Assembly: GCF_900104725.1 (NCBI RefSeq)
Contig: NZ_LT629758.1
Location: 10,086,001 to 10,150,000 of the forward strand
Direction: 5' to 3'
DNA length: 64,000 bases
Origin: Actinoplanes derwentensis
Lineage (GTDB): Bacteria > Actinomycetota > Actinomycetes > Mycobacteriales > Micromonosporaceae
The translations under genes were made by a program, and so were the position numbers. Below, piece by piece: positions 53,105 to 62,700 of the stretch (positions are counted from its first letter, which is position 1; every line of letters starts with the position of its first letter). Below the pieces are notes generated by a model. The model searched no databases, was not told the origin of the DNA, and worked only from the letters and a program-made list of their open reading frames with translations.

Positions 53105-56100
53105 TCAGGAGAGTTGTTCCAGGAGCCGGGCGACGTGTCGTTGGACCAGCACGAAGCCGAATCGCGCTGCGGTTCTGTGTGCTTCGGCCGCCATGGCGCG
53201 TGCCCTGCCGGGCGCGGCTCCGGAGAGGGCCTCCGCATAGGCGAGCTGTGTGCGGGTAACGAACAGAGGCGCTCGTAGCCGGCGGTTGACGGTGAGGGCG
53301 AGTTCGTAGGCGGCGGCCGCCTCCTGCTTCCGGCCAAGGGTTGCGAGTGTGCGGCCCAGTCCGTAGGCGATGGAGCCCTCGGTGGTGGCGCCGGTGCTGG
53401 CGACCTGCTCCTGCCATCGGCTGAGGACTGGCAGGATCCGGGCGGCGGGCTCGGGCAAGGCAAGCGTATGGCAGACATCGGCCCACAGCATCAGGGCCGT
53501 GGACCAGAACTGAGGTGCGCCGCCGTCTGAGGCGTCGAAGGCCTCGGCGAGCGCCCGGGCCTCCGTTTTTCTTCCGAGTTCGCACCATACGTAGGCGAGG
53601 GCGGCGTGGAAGACCAGCAGCCCCGGGTTCTCCTGAACGACCTGTTCGAGGGCATCGACCGTTTCGGTGAGGCGGTCCTGGGCTCGGCGGATCTGAAACA
53701 TCTGGCCGGCGAAGCCGAAGAACGCCTCCGGTTGCCCGGTGGCGGCACCGAGCTCGAAGCCAGCCGTGGCGACGGACTCGGCCCCTTCCAGGTCGCCGTC
53801 CAGGAACAGGTGCAGAGAGTCGGTTTGAGAGGTGGTCCAGCGGACGAACGGTTCCGGGCTGTTCGCTGCGAAAGAGCCCAGAATCAGCCTCTCCCGGTCC
53901 ATGGCGTCGCGATCACCGAGCTGAAGTTCGATCTCGTGCTGGGACATCGCGAGTATGCCGCGCAGCCGCGCGTCGCCGGTGGTTTCCGCGGCGGCGAGAC
54001 CTTCGGGCAGCAATCGTGCCCGCGGCCTGAGGACGTCGGGAGTGCGCAGTGCGCTCTGGGCAAGGCTCACCACTTCCGCGATGATGCGGGCCTCGCCGAC
54101 CTCACGGGCGAGCGCTATTGCCCGGGTAGCCACCGGCTCGACCTGTTCCTCGGGTGCGCCGTGCAGCTCGATGGCGAGAATCGCATGAAGGAGAGCACCG
54201 TCGGGCCCGCCGGGTCGTACCGCTATCGCCCGGCGCAGGACCTCGACCCGCTCGTCGTCGATCGATCCGAACACGCTGACGTCGCCGCGATTGTTGGCAA
54301 GCGCCGCACGGACGAGCAGATCGCCGTGGTGCAACTCGGCGGCGAGGCGACCTGCTCCGAGAAGTGTTTCGCGATGCGCCGGGTCGCCGATCTGGCGTTG
54401 GGCGGTCCCGAGGCCGACCAGGATTTCGCAGCGCTGCGCCGGGTCATCGTCGAGAAGGAAGTCGAGGGCCTGGCGGTACCAGGTGACGGCTTCGTCCGGC
54501 GCGAGGTGGGACAGCGCATAGTCGCCCGCCGACTGGGCGTACTGTGCGGCCTTTCCGCGGTTGTACGGGGTGACGGCGTGGATCCAGTGGTGAGCGATCT
54601 CGCCTGCACGTTCGCCCGGATCGGCACCGCATCGTCGCTCCAGCGCCACCGCGACCGCCTGATGGCCGAACGCGCGTACCGTCGGGCTGAGCTGCGTGTA
54701 CAGGGCATGGGCGACGATGGCGTGGGTGAACGCGAAGCGGCCGCCGGCGTCGAGGATGAGTGCGTTGGCGACGGCGGGCTCGAGCCGTCCCAGCGTTTGG
54801 AGGGGGCCCTCGCCGAGCAGTTCGGAAAGCAGATCGAGTTCGAAGTCACGGCCGACGACCGAAGCCGTGTCGAGTGCCCTGCGGGTTTCGGGACCGAGTC
54901 GCTGGACGCGGCTGCTGACGACCTCCCGCACACTGGTGGGTAACCCGTGGCTTCCCAGCCGGGTCGGAGCTGTCCAACGGCCGTCGGCGCGTTGCCTGAT
55001 CGCTCCTGTCTCGCCGAGATGACGCAGGATCTCGGTGACGAAGAACGGGTTGCCTTCGGTCTCGGCCCGCAGCAGGTCACGTAACACGAGTCCGTCGCGG
55101 TCCATCTCGTGGCCGGCTACGTCCTCCAGAAGACGGAGCAGCTCGCTGTCATCGAGTCCGTCCAACGCCAGCCGGGTGGTGCCGGGCTCACGATGAGTCG
55201 CCGACAGCAGTCCGGTCAGCGGATGTGACGCGTCGATGTCGGAGTCCCGAAACGTCGCGAGCACCAGAACCGGCGTGGCCAATGCCCTCTCGACCAGATG
55301 GCGCAGCAGGGCGAGCGTCTGCACGTCCGCCCAATGTAGATCGTCGAGTATCACCAGCGCGGGCTTTCCCCGCGCGGCAATGGCGTCGAGGACGCCGACG
55401 ACCGAACTGTAGAGCGCGAAGCGTGCCGAGTCCGAATCGAGGTCTGCCGCTTCGGTTACGCCCAGCAGCGGTGCGATCGCCGCCTGGTGGCCGGCGACGG
55501 CATCGGGCAGATGCCGGTAGAGGCTCAGCAGCACCTCGCGCCAAGGCTGATAGGGGACGGACAGTTCCTGGTCGCAGCGCCCGTACAACACCGTGGCATC
55601 CCGGTGCGCCGAGGCTGCGAACACCGAACACAGCGTCGTCTTGCCGATCCCCGCTTCCCCGCTGACCAACGCGAGTCGACGCTGCTGCGAGGCGACGACC
55701 TGCTTCCATAGATGCTTTAGTACCGTGCGTTCGTGCTCCCGGCCGGCGAACCCCAGGCCCGTCGGCATCGCCAACCGCTCCGGCAGGGGTAGTTCGCGAT
55801 CAGCCTCCAGACCGTCCGTCGCCTGGTCGACCGTGCCGATGAACTGATAACCACGGCGGTGCACGGTCCGGATCAGGCGTTGTTCCTTGCCGGTGTCACC
55901 GATCGCCACCCGAACCGCACGAAGCGCTGTGGTGACCGAGGCCTCGCTGACGAAGCGATCACCCCACACCGAGTCGAGGAGTTCCTCCTTGGACACCACT
56001 CGATCACGGTTCGTGATCAGATGAAAGAGGACGTTGAACGCTCGAGGCTCGAGCGGCACCCGCTTACCAGCGCACCGGAGCTCGAAGAGGCGGGGGTGAA

Positions 56101-56158
56101 GCTCGAACCCTGCGAAACGGTAGGACGCCCCGGGCACGAGCGTAATCGTACAGGTCAC
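53105..56158 (-). CDS. Large ATPase regulator with OmpR-type winged helix and TPR-like region
   Basis: A 1017-residue protein. Residues 12-110 form an OmpR/trans_reg_C winged helix (EPRAFNVLFHLI, RTVHRRGYQFIG). An AAA/STAND-like ATPase follows: Walker A GEAGIGKT (167-174), Walker B VILDDLHWAD, then a helical TPR-like second half (from ~550). Such regulators combine DNA binding, nucleotide switching and protein binding, as in SARP-LAL relatives and CadC-type adenylate-cyclase-like regulators. Divergent from the ECF sigma/T7SS genes and upstream (same strand) of the ABC-GT operon; either could be its target. A phased direct repeat in the divergent promoter is a candidate site. Confidence 0.85.
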   Translation of the reverse strand: MTCTITLVPGASYRFAGFELHPRLFELRCAGKRVPLEPRAFNVLFHLITNRDRVVSKEELLDSVWGDRFVSEASVTTALRAVRVAIGDTGKEQRLIRTVHRRGYQFIGTVDQATDGLEADRELPLPERLAMPTGLGFAGREHERTVLKHLWKQVVASQQRRLALVSGEAGIGKTTLCSVFAASAHRDATVLYGRCDQELSVPYQPWREVLLSLYRHLPDAVAGHQAAIAPLLGVTEAADLDSDSARFALYSSVVGVLDAIAARGKPALVILDDLHWADVQTLALLRHLVERALATPVLVLATFRDSDIDASHPLTGLLSATHREPGTTRLALDGLDDSELLRLLEDVAGHEMDRDGLVLRDLLRAETEGNPFFVTEILRHLGETGAIRQRADGRWTAPTRLGSHGLPTSVREVVSSRVQRLGPETRRALDTASVVGRDFELDLLSELLGEGPLQTLGRLEPAVANALILDAGGRFAFTHAIVAHALYTQLSPTVRAFGHQAVAVALERRCGADPGERAGEIAHHWIHAVTPYNRGKAAQYAQSAGDYALSHLAPDEAVTWYRQALDFLLDDDPAQRCEILVGLGTAQRQIGDPAHRETLLGAGRLAAELHHGDLLVRAALANNRGDVSVFGSIDDERVEVLRRAIAVRPGGPDGALLHAILAIELHGAPEEQVEPVATRAIALAREVGEARIIAEVVSLAQSALRTPDVLRPRARLLPEGLAAAETTGDARLRGILAMSQHEIELQLGDRDAMDRERLILGSFAANSPEPFVRWTTSQTDSLHLFLDGDLEGAESVATAGFELGAATGQPEAFFGFAGQMFQIRRAQDRLTETVDALEQVVQENPGLLVFHAALAYVWCELGRKTEARALAEAFDASDGGAPQFWSTALMLWADVCHTLALPEPAARILPVLSRWQEQVASTGATTEGSIAYGLGRTLATLGRKQEAAAAYELALTVNRRLRAPLFVTRTQLAYAEALSGAAPGRARAMAAEAHRTAARFGFVLVQRHVARLLEQLS

Positions 56159-56210
56159 TCGTCATGCGGCGACCCGCGGAGAACTGTCCGATTGGAGTCG
56201 AAATACATGG

Positions 56211-56276
56211 CGATTGTCAATATTTAGGTACAAAACGCCTGTGGTGAGGTTTCCTCAGAGAATCCTCAGACAATCG
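56211..56276. promoter_or_regulatory. Phased direct repeats in the regulator/ECF divergent promoter
   Basis: TCCTCAGA occurs at 56252-56259 and 56263-56270, exactly 11 bp apart, the helical phasing bound by OmpR/SARP-type winged helices. CGATTGTC (56211-56218) and GACAATCG (56269-56276) are inverted around it. Binding by the 1017-residue regulator is inferred. Confidence 0.5.
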
Positions 56277-56356
56277 AAAAGTGTCGGCACGGCCTTTCCT
56301 CGACGCTGGAGCGAGTTCTGGACTGTTGAGAATGAAGCTGAGGGAGCACCGTCGCA

Positions 56357-57031
56357 GTGAACAGGGGTCGAAGTCTCGCCGCGGATGGCGCTCATCCAAC
56401 CCGGAACGTACCGCAGCGTCCGCGTCCGGCGGCCCGGCGAAGGCGCTCCGCTGTACCGGGCCGGGCGGTTCGGCAGTGCAGCGCTGTCGCGTGCGCTCCG
56501 GCCGGGGAGTCCAGCGTTGAGCACGCCTACCTGGAGTTGGTCTCCCGCTACGGGGAGCCGATTCATGCTTACCTGCTGCGACTGACTCGTAACCACAATG
56601 TCGCCGACGATGTGTACCAGGAGACACTGCTGAAGGCGTGGCGTCACCGGCACAGTCTGATCGGCAGGGAGGGGTCGGTCCGGAGCTGGTTGTACACGGT
56701 GGCTCACAACGCGGCCGTTGACCTTATGCGTGCACGCCGGGCTCGTCCGGTTACCGGTGAGATCTGGGACAGCCTGCAACGTCCGGTCCCTGACCACGCG
56801 GATGCCGTCGTGAGCACTGTCGCGCTGATGCCCGCGTTGCTCCGGCTCTCGGCGGAGCAGCGCGTGGTGCTGTTCGAGTTGTATTACCGGCGCAGCACGG
56901 TGATCGAGGCAGCCCGTGTGATCGGCATACCTCCGGGCACGGTCAAGTCGCGGGCGCACTACGCGGTCCGGGCATTACGGGCCGAGTTGATGTCGTCGCC
57001 GGTCGCGCACAACGTGATGGAGTCCCGGTGA
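56357..57031 (+). CDS. ECF-type sigma-70 family sigma factor
   Basis: A 224-residue sigma factor. Region 2 (about 55-125): YLLRLTRNHNVADDVYQETLLKAWRH; region 4 (about 155-210): LSAEQRVVLFELYYRRSTVIEAARVIGIPPGTVKSRAHYAVRAL. A 50-residue Arg/Pro-rich N-terminal extension is odd and may mean that the true start is later. The stop overlaps the next gene (GTGA). No anti-sigma factor zinc motif is found downstream. Confidence 0.88.
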   Translation: MNRGRSLAADGAHPTRNVPQRPRPAARRRRSAVPGRAVRQCSAVACAPAGESSVEHAYLELVSRYGEPIHAYLLRLTRNHNVADDVYQETLLKAWRHRHSLIGREGSVRSWLYTVAHNAAVDLMRARRARPVTGEIWDSLQRPVPDHADAVVSTVALMPALLRLSAEQRVVLFELYYRRSTVIEAARVIGIPPGTVKSRAHYAVRALRAELMSSPVAHNVMESR

Positions 57032-59286
57032 GCCGGCGCCATACGTCCGGGTTCGACATTCTCGGCATGGACCAGGATCCGGCTCCCGGGGATCCGGACC
57101 GGATCGACGAGCTTGCCCGGTTCTATGAGGAGATCCGAGACGACGCCCAGACCGGTGTTCGGGTCCTCGGCCGGGGCGGCTCGCTGTCCCGGGCGCGCGG
57201 GGAGTCCATGGAGAAGCTGCGGGACATGCTCGGCAAGCTGCCGGGCAAGCTCCAGCAGACGGTCGACTCCTTCGACGCGGCGGCGCAGGCTTACCGGACC
57301 TACGCCCGCGTACTGCGTGACCAGCAGACCCGCATCGACACCGCGATGGATCAGGCCCTCGAGGCCGTGCCGGCTACCCGGCGGGTAGCCCCGAGAGCGG
57401 CGACCGACGCCACACCGGACCAGATCGCTGAGGTACGGGCGGCAGCCGACGAGATCACCGGAGCCAAGGCCCGGCTCTCGGCCGCGCAACGACTCGCCGC
57501 CGACGCCCGCCGACTGCGCGAGGCGGCCTCGGCCCGGTGCCGGGCAGCGCTCGACGACGCCGCGGACAAGGCGATCAAGCCGCCTCCCCGGCGTCGCTTC
57601 TTCCAGCGCATCGGCGACTTCTTCCGCAACAACCCGATCTTCCGTCTGATCATCGACATCGTCATCGCCGTCGTCGGGGTGGTCCTGCCCGTCGTCGGTA
57701 TCGTGCTCGCCGCGGTCGCGCTGGTGGTGACGGTCGCGGTCCAGGCCGCGAACGGCAACTTCGAGCTGGGCACCCTCCTGGTCGGCCTGGTGACCCTGGT
57801 ACCCGGCGCGAAACTGCTCGGCCCAATCGTCCGCGGGGCGAAGTCGGTGGCTCCCGGCCTGGTCAAGACGGTCAACAGCGGCGCACAGGCGTTCGGACAA
57901 ATCGGCCGGAACAACACCCTGATCAAGGGCGCGCTGACGTCCGGTGGCCGCACCGGGGCTCTCGGCCGGCAGGGCGTGGCCGAGTTCGGCAAGGGCGTGG
58001 TGCAGGAGGTCGCTACGGTCGGCCTGAACCGGGTCGGCAACCCGAACAGCGAGGGATTCAACCTCGCCTCGATCGCCGGTGGGGCGGCGGCCGGCGCTGC
58101 CTTCGGAACTGCCTTCGACGGTTTCCGGAAGGGCTCCGGCGATGGGTTCGACCTCGGTGCGCGCCCGAACGACGACGTCGGAACGACACGGGGTGGGGAT
58201 ACATCGGACTCCTCCGTCGCGTCGGTGGATACCGGCCCCTCGGCCTCCAGCGTGGAGAACTCCGGCTCAGGTGTCTCCCCGGATTCCGGTCCAGGGGCGC
58301 CTTCCACAGCCGATGGCGGTCCCGCGGGTACGGCCTCGTCGCCCGGGCCGTCGGATCCGACGCCCACCGTGGACTCTGGATCGACGGGTGTTGCCGCATC
58401 GCCCGAGGTCGACGCATCGAGCACCGCCCCGGTGGCTGGTCCTGGCGCGGTGGCTGGTCCTGGGCCGGCGGCTGACCGTGGCTCCGTGGCGACCTCCGGC
58501 AATGCCGCTGAGGCGGGTGCTCCGCCCGCCGGAACGCCCGACCCCATCGGGGGACCGGCGACCTCCGCAGTTCCGGGCGGCGCAGGTGCGGCCGCGGCTG
58601 GCTCGGCCCTCAGGACGGATGCGGGGAGCGGCCCACCGGTAGACAGCCCGGCCGAGAACGGCTCCGGGGCGGCACAACCCGAGCCGGCGGTGGAGCCCGT
58701 CCGGGAAACCACGGGGGCCGAGTCGCGTCAGCCTGCCGGCGACACCCGGGACGAGGCGCTGGACCCGACAGCGGCACCCGAAGACGGAACAGCCGTGGGC
58801 TCGGCGGACTCCCGAGCCGAACCCGCTGACCCGACCTCGGCTGCCGGCGACACGTCCGTGTCGTCGGCCCAGAATCCGGCCGAGTCCGCGACGCCGGGCG
58901 ATGGGCCTGCCACCGCGACCCCCCTGGTGTCTCCGGCCGAGACGGCCCAGGGCGCCGCACCGACCACTGCACCGCCGCCCCTGCCTTCAGCACCGGCTGG
59001 CGCTCCCACAAGGCAGGAAGCCCCACGCCCGGAACCCGGCCGACAGGACGCCTCCGACGCCGGCAAGGCAGTGGATGCCGACTCCGGCGGCACCGGTGAC
59101 GACCCGATCGAGGAACGTGCGGCACAGGCGGTGAAAGCCGCAGGCTCCGGGCTGACAGGCGACCTGGCAGCCAATGCCATCGAAGAACGTCAGGGCGAAG
59201 AGCCGCCGGCTCCGAGCGAGATCACACACGGGTTCGTCCTCGACGACGAAGACGACACCGGCTTCACCAAGAAGACCCGTAGGTAG
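57028..59286 (+). CDS. Large Ala/Pro-rich membrane protein of a type VII secretion locus
   Basis: A 752-residue protein. Helical N-terminal region (about 15-185) with a WXG/LXG-like helical hairpin pattern, hydrophobic segments at about 204-265, then a low-complexity Ala/Ser/Pro/Gly/Thr tail (about 380-710) likely disordered, ending acidic. It is coupled to the sigma factor (GTGA) and followed by a WXG100-like protein and EccC. It could be a secreted effector-like or structural membrane component; function not known. Confidence 0.65.
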   Translation: MSRRHTSGFDILGMDQDPAPGDPDRIDELARFYEEIRDDAQTGVRVLGRGGSLSRARGESMEKLRDMLGKLPGKLQQTVDSFDAAAQAYRTYARVLRDQQTRIDTAMDQALEAVPATRRVAPRAATDATPDQIAEVRAAADEITGAKARLSAAQRLAADARRLREAASARCRAALDDAADKAIKPPPRRRFFQRIGDFFRNNPIFRLIIDIVIAVVGVVLPVVGIVLAAVALVVTVAVQAANGNFELGTLLVGLVTLVPGAKLLGPIVRGAKSVAPGLVKTVNSGAQAFGQIGRNNTLIKGALTSGGRTGALGRQGVAEFGKGVVQEVATVGLNRVGNPNSEGFNLASIAGGAAAGAAFGTAFDGFRKGSGDGFDLGARPNDDVGTTRGGDTSDSSVASVDTGPSASSVENSGSGVSPDSGPGAPSTADGGPAGTASSPGPSDPTPTVDSGSTGVAASPEVDASSTAPVAGPGAVAGPGPAADRGSVATSGNAAEAGAPPAGTPDPIGGPATSAVPGGAGAAAAGSALRTDAGSGPPVDSPAENGSGAAQPEPAVEPVRETTGAESRQPAGDTRDEALDPTAAPEDGTAVGSADSRAEPADPTSAAGDTSVSSAQNPAESATPGDGPATATPLVSPAETAQGAAPTTAPPPLPSAPAGAPTRQEAPRPEPGRQDASDAGKAVDADSGGTGDDPIEERAAQAVKAAGSGLTGDLAANAIEERQGEEPPAPSEITHGFVLDDEDDTGFTKKTRR

Positions 59287-59341
59287 ACAACTCGCCGGCC
59301 GAGGGCCGGGGAGCACGTTCAACAGATCAAGGAGCATCATC

Positions 59342-59635
59342 ATGCCCGATTTCGCCGTCAACAGCGACGAGACCGCCCAGACCTCGGCCGCATTGCTCAA
59401 CGACTTCTCCCAGCTGCAGGACAAGCTGGTCGAGGTACGCGGCAAGGTGCAGAACCTGCTCGCCCAGGGCTATCGCACTCCGGCGGCCCAGCAGCGGTTC
59501 CAGCCGTTCTTCGATGAGTTCGCCAAGGGCTTCGACCAGGTCAATCAGGGACTGCAGGGCATCGGCAACTACGTGCGCTCGGTCGGTGAGGCGTTCGCCT
59601 CCACCGACCAGGACCTCGGTTCACGCCTCGGCTGA
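59342..59635 (+). CDS. WXG100/ESAT-6-like secreted protein
   Basis: A 97-residue helical-hairpin protein: helix 1 about 8-42, turn, helix 2 about 50-88. It has GYRTPA where WxG is normally found, so the Trp is absent. Size and position just before EccC support an EsxA/EsxB-like T7SS substrate. AAGGAG precedes the ATG. A hairpin downstream may let it be expressed more than EccC. Confidence 0.78.
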   Translation: MPDFAVNSDETAQTSAALLNDFSQLQDKLVEVRGKVQNLLAQGYRTPAAQQRFQPFFDEFAKGFDQVNQGLQGIGNYVRSVGEAFASTDQDLGSRLG

Positions 59636-59655
59636 CGTTCAGCCGGAGAGATGAC

Positions 59656-59693
59656 CCGCGGACGCCCGGCGCGACAGCGTCGGGCGTCCGCGG
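59656..59693 (+). terminator. Hairpin between the WXG100-like gene and eccC
   Basis: A 13-bp perfect stem (59656-59668 with 59681-59693) over a 12-base loop. As eccC starts only 27 bases later with no other clear promoter, it is best read as a partial terminator or mRNA stabiliser. Confidence 0.7.
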
Positions 59694-59719
59694 CTGGACA
59701 GGATGGGAGGAGGAACGAG

Positions 59720-62700
59720 ATGCGTCTCAACGTCAGTCTGGTTTCCGAGGACTCACCGACGGCGGAGCCGCTGGTCGTGGAGGCGGAACCGGGTACGTCG
59801 GTGCGGGCGTTCGCCGCGGAGCTGGCCGAGGCCGTTGGCGGCAGTCCCGGCACGCTGTTCCACGGCGCCACGCCGTTGGATCCGCGGATGTCGCTGGCCG
59901 AGGCACGGCTGGGCGCGGGGGCCGAACTGGGCCTGAACCGGCCGGCCCGGTCGTCGGCCGGACGGTCCGGTGCGGTGGAGGTACGGCTGGTGAGTGGACC
60001 GGGTGCGGGCGGGATCGTGCTCCTGCCGCCCGGAGAGTACGAGATCGGCGGTGCTGCCACCTGCCGGGTGCGCCTGCCCGGTGAGGTGCCGCCGGTCGCC
60101 GCCCGTCTACTGGTGACCGTGGACCGTACGGTCGAGGTCACCGCAGTGTCGGCGACGGAGATGGACGGCGTCACGCTGGAGGGCACCACTGAATGGCCTG
60201 CTGGTCGTCAGCTGGCGATCGGCGGGATCCTGCTGGAACTGGCGACCGGCGTACCGGCCCGCGCGCCGCTGACCCGCGCGGCGGACGGCTTCACGTGGGA
60301 GTTCAACCGGCCACCGCGGTTCTTCCCGCAGATCCCGGGCGGGAAGTTCCGGCTGCCGGCCGAGCCGGTCAAGCCGGAGAAGAATCACTTCCCGCTGGTG
60401 ACGTTGCTGCTGACCCCGGCGATCGGTGCTCTGGTCGGCATCCTGGCGACCGGCAACTGGCGATTCATCTTCCTCGCCCTGGTCTCCCCGATCGGCGCGC
60501 TGCTGACTCAGTTCAGCAGCAAACGGCGGGGCACGCAGAGCTTCGCCGAGCAGATGCAGGAACACGACGAGAAACTGGCCCGGGTTCGTGCCGACATCGA
60601 CGAGGCTGTCCTCGAAGAGCAGCGGGCCCGACGGTACGCGTACCCGGATCCGGCCTTCACCGGCCGTATCGCCACGCTTCCCGGCGAGCGGCTGTGGGAA
60701 CGGCGCCGTCACGACGACGACTTCCTCGCGCTGCGGGTGGGTACCTGCTCGATGCCGTCGACGGTCCGGGTGGAGGATCCCGCCCTCGACGAGCATCGCC
60801 GGGTCACCGTGCCGGAACTGGGTCAGGTGCCGGTGGCGGTGGACGTGCGGGCCGCCGGCGTGGTCGGGGTGGCCGGGAGCCGGCTGACCCGGCTCGCGCC
60901 CTGGCTGGTGTCACAGGCCGCGGTTCTGCACAGCCCCGATGACCTGATCATCTGTGTGCTCACCGATGCCGGCGCCGAGAACCGCTGGTCCTGGGTGCGA
61001 TGGCTGCCCCACGCCCGCGCCGACGGGGAGGAGGCGTACGTCCGCATCGGCACCACCGCTGAGTCGGTGTCGCGACGCATCGCCGAGCTGAACCGGATGA
61101 TCGCGGCCCGGTCGGCCGCAGACCGGCAGAACCCGGCCGAGCGTGGCGCGGCGAGCGGCGAGCCGGACATCCTGGTCGTGTTCGACGGCGCCCGGCGACT
61201 GCGGTCGATGCCCGGTGCGATCACCCTGCTGCGTGACGGTCCCGCAGCCGGCGTGCACGTGCTGTGCCTGGAGCCGGAGGAACGGCTGCTGCCGGAGGAA
61301 TGCCGGGCGGTCGTGGTCTCCGACGACACCGGCGCCTCGGTGCGGACGGCCACGACCGCGCAGGTCACCGGGATCCGCGCCGACGAACCGGATGCCGGCT
61401 GGTACGAGCGGGCCGCCCGCCGGATGGCGTCGCTGGGTGCTTCCGGCGACGGTGACGAAACGGTTCTGCCGCAGTCGGCACGCCTGCTCGACATCCTCGA
61501 CCTGGAGCCCCCGACCCCGGACAAGATCGCGGCCGGCTGGGTGGTCCGGCCCCGCAGCACTGAGGCGGTGCTCGGCGCCGGGATGGACGGCCGTTTTGCG
61601 ATCGACCTGGTCCGGGACGGGCCGCACGCCCTGATCGCGGGTACCACCGGCGCCGGTAAGTCGGAGCTGCTGCAGACCCTGGTGGCCACCCTCGCGGTGG
61701 CGAACCGGCCCGACGAGATGACCTTCGTACTGGTCGATTACAAGGGTGGCAGCGCCTTCGCCGAGTGCGAGCAACTGCCGCACACCGTCGGGATGGTGAC
61801 CGACCTGGACACCCACCTGGTGGAGCGGGCGCTCACCTCGCTCGGCGCGGAGCTGCGACGCCGCGAGCACGTGCTCGCCGCGGCGGGAGCCTCCGACATC
61901 ATCAGGTATCAGGAACGCCGGGCCCGGGACACGAGCATGCCGCCGATGCCGCGACTGGTCTTGGTGATCGACGAGTTCGCCTCGATGGTGCGGGAACTGC
62001 CGGACTTCGTCACCGGCCTGGTCAACATCGCGCAGCGGGGCCGGTCGCTCGGCATTCATCTGGTGCTGGCGACGCAGCGGCCGTCGGGCGCGGTCACCCC
62101 GGACATCCGAGCCAACACGAACCTGCGGATCGCGTTGCGCACCACCGATCAGGGTGAGAGCCGAGACATCATCGACGCCCCCGACGCGGGCGAATTGTCG
62201 CCGCGTACGCCGGGACGGGCGTACGCCCGGCTGGGATACGCCGCGCTCCTGCCGTTCCAGGCGGGCCGGATCGGTGGCAAGCGGCCCGTGCGGGGAGACC
62301 GGGCCGACGAGGTGCGCATCGAGATCACCCACGTGGACTGGTCTCGGCTCGGTGACCCGGTCCCGGCACGCCGAGGCTCCGGTACACCGGCCGGTGGTCC
62401 GGCCGACACCGATCTGAAGGAGCTTGTCGCTGCCGTCGTCGCGGCCACCGAACGGCTCGGGGTGCCGCGGCAGCCGAGCCCGTGGCTGCAACCCCTTGCC
62501 GAGGTCGTGCAGTGGGCCGAGCTGCCGCAGCCCGCCGGGTCCGTGCGGCCGGGTGATCTGGGCGCGGTCGCGTACGGCATCGTCGACCTGCCGGCGTCGC
62601 AGAGCCGCGAGGCGCTGATGTTCGACGTCGACCGCACCGGCCACATCTTCTTCGTCGGATCCGGACGCAGCGGCCGTTCGCAGGCGCTGCGGACACTGGC

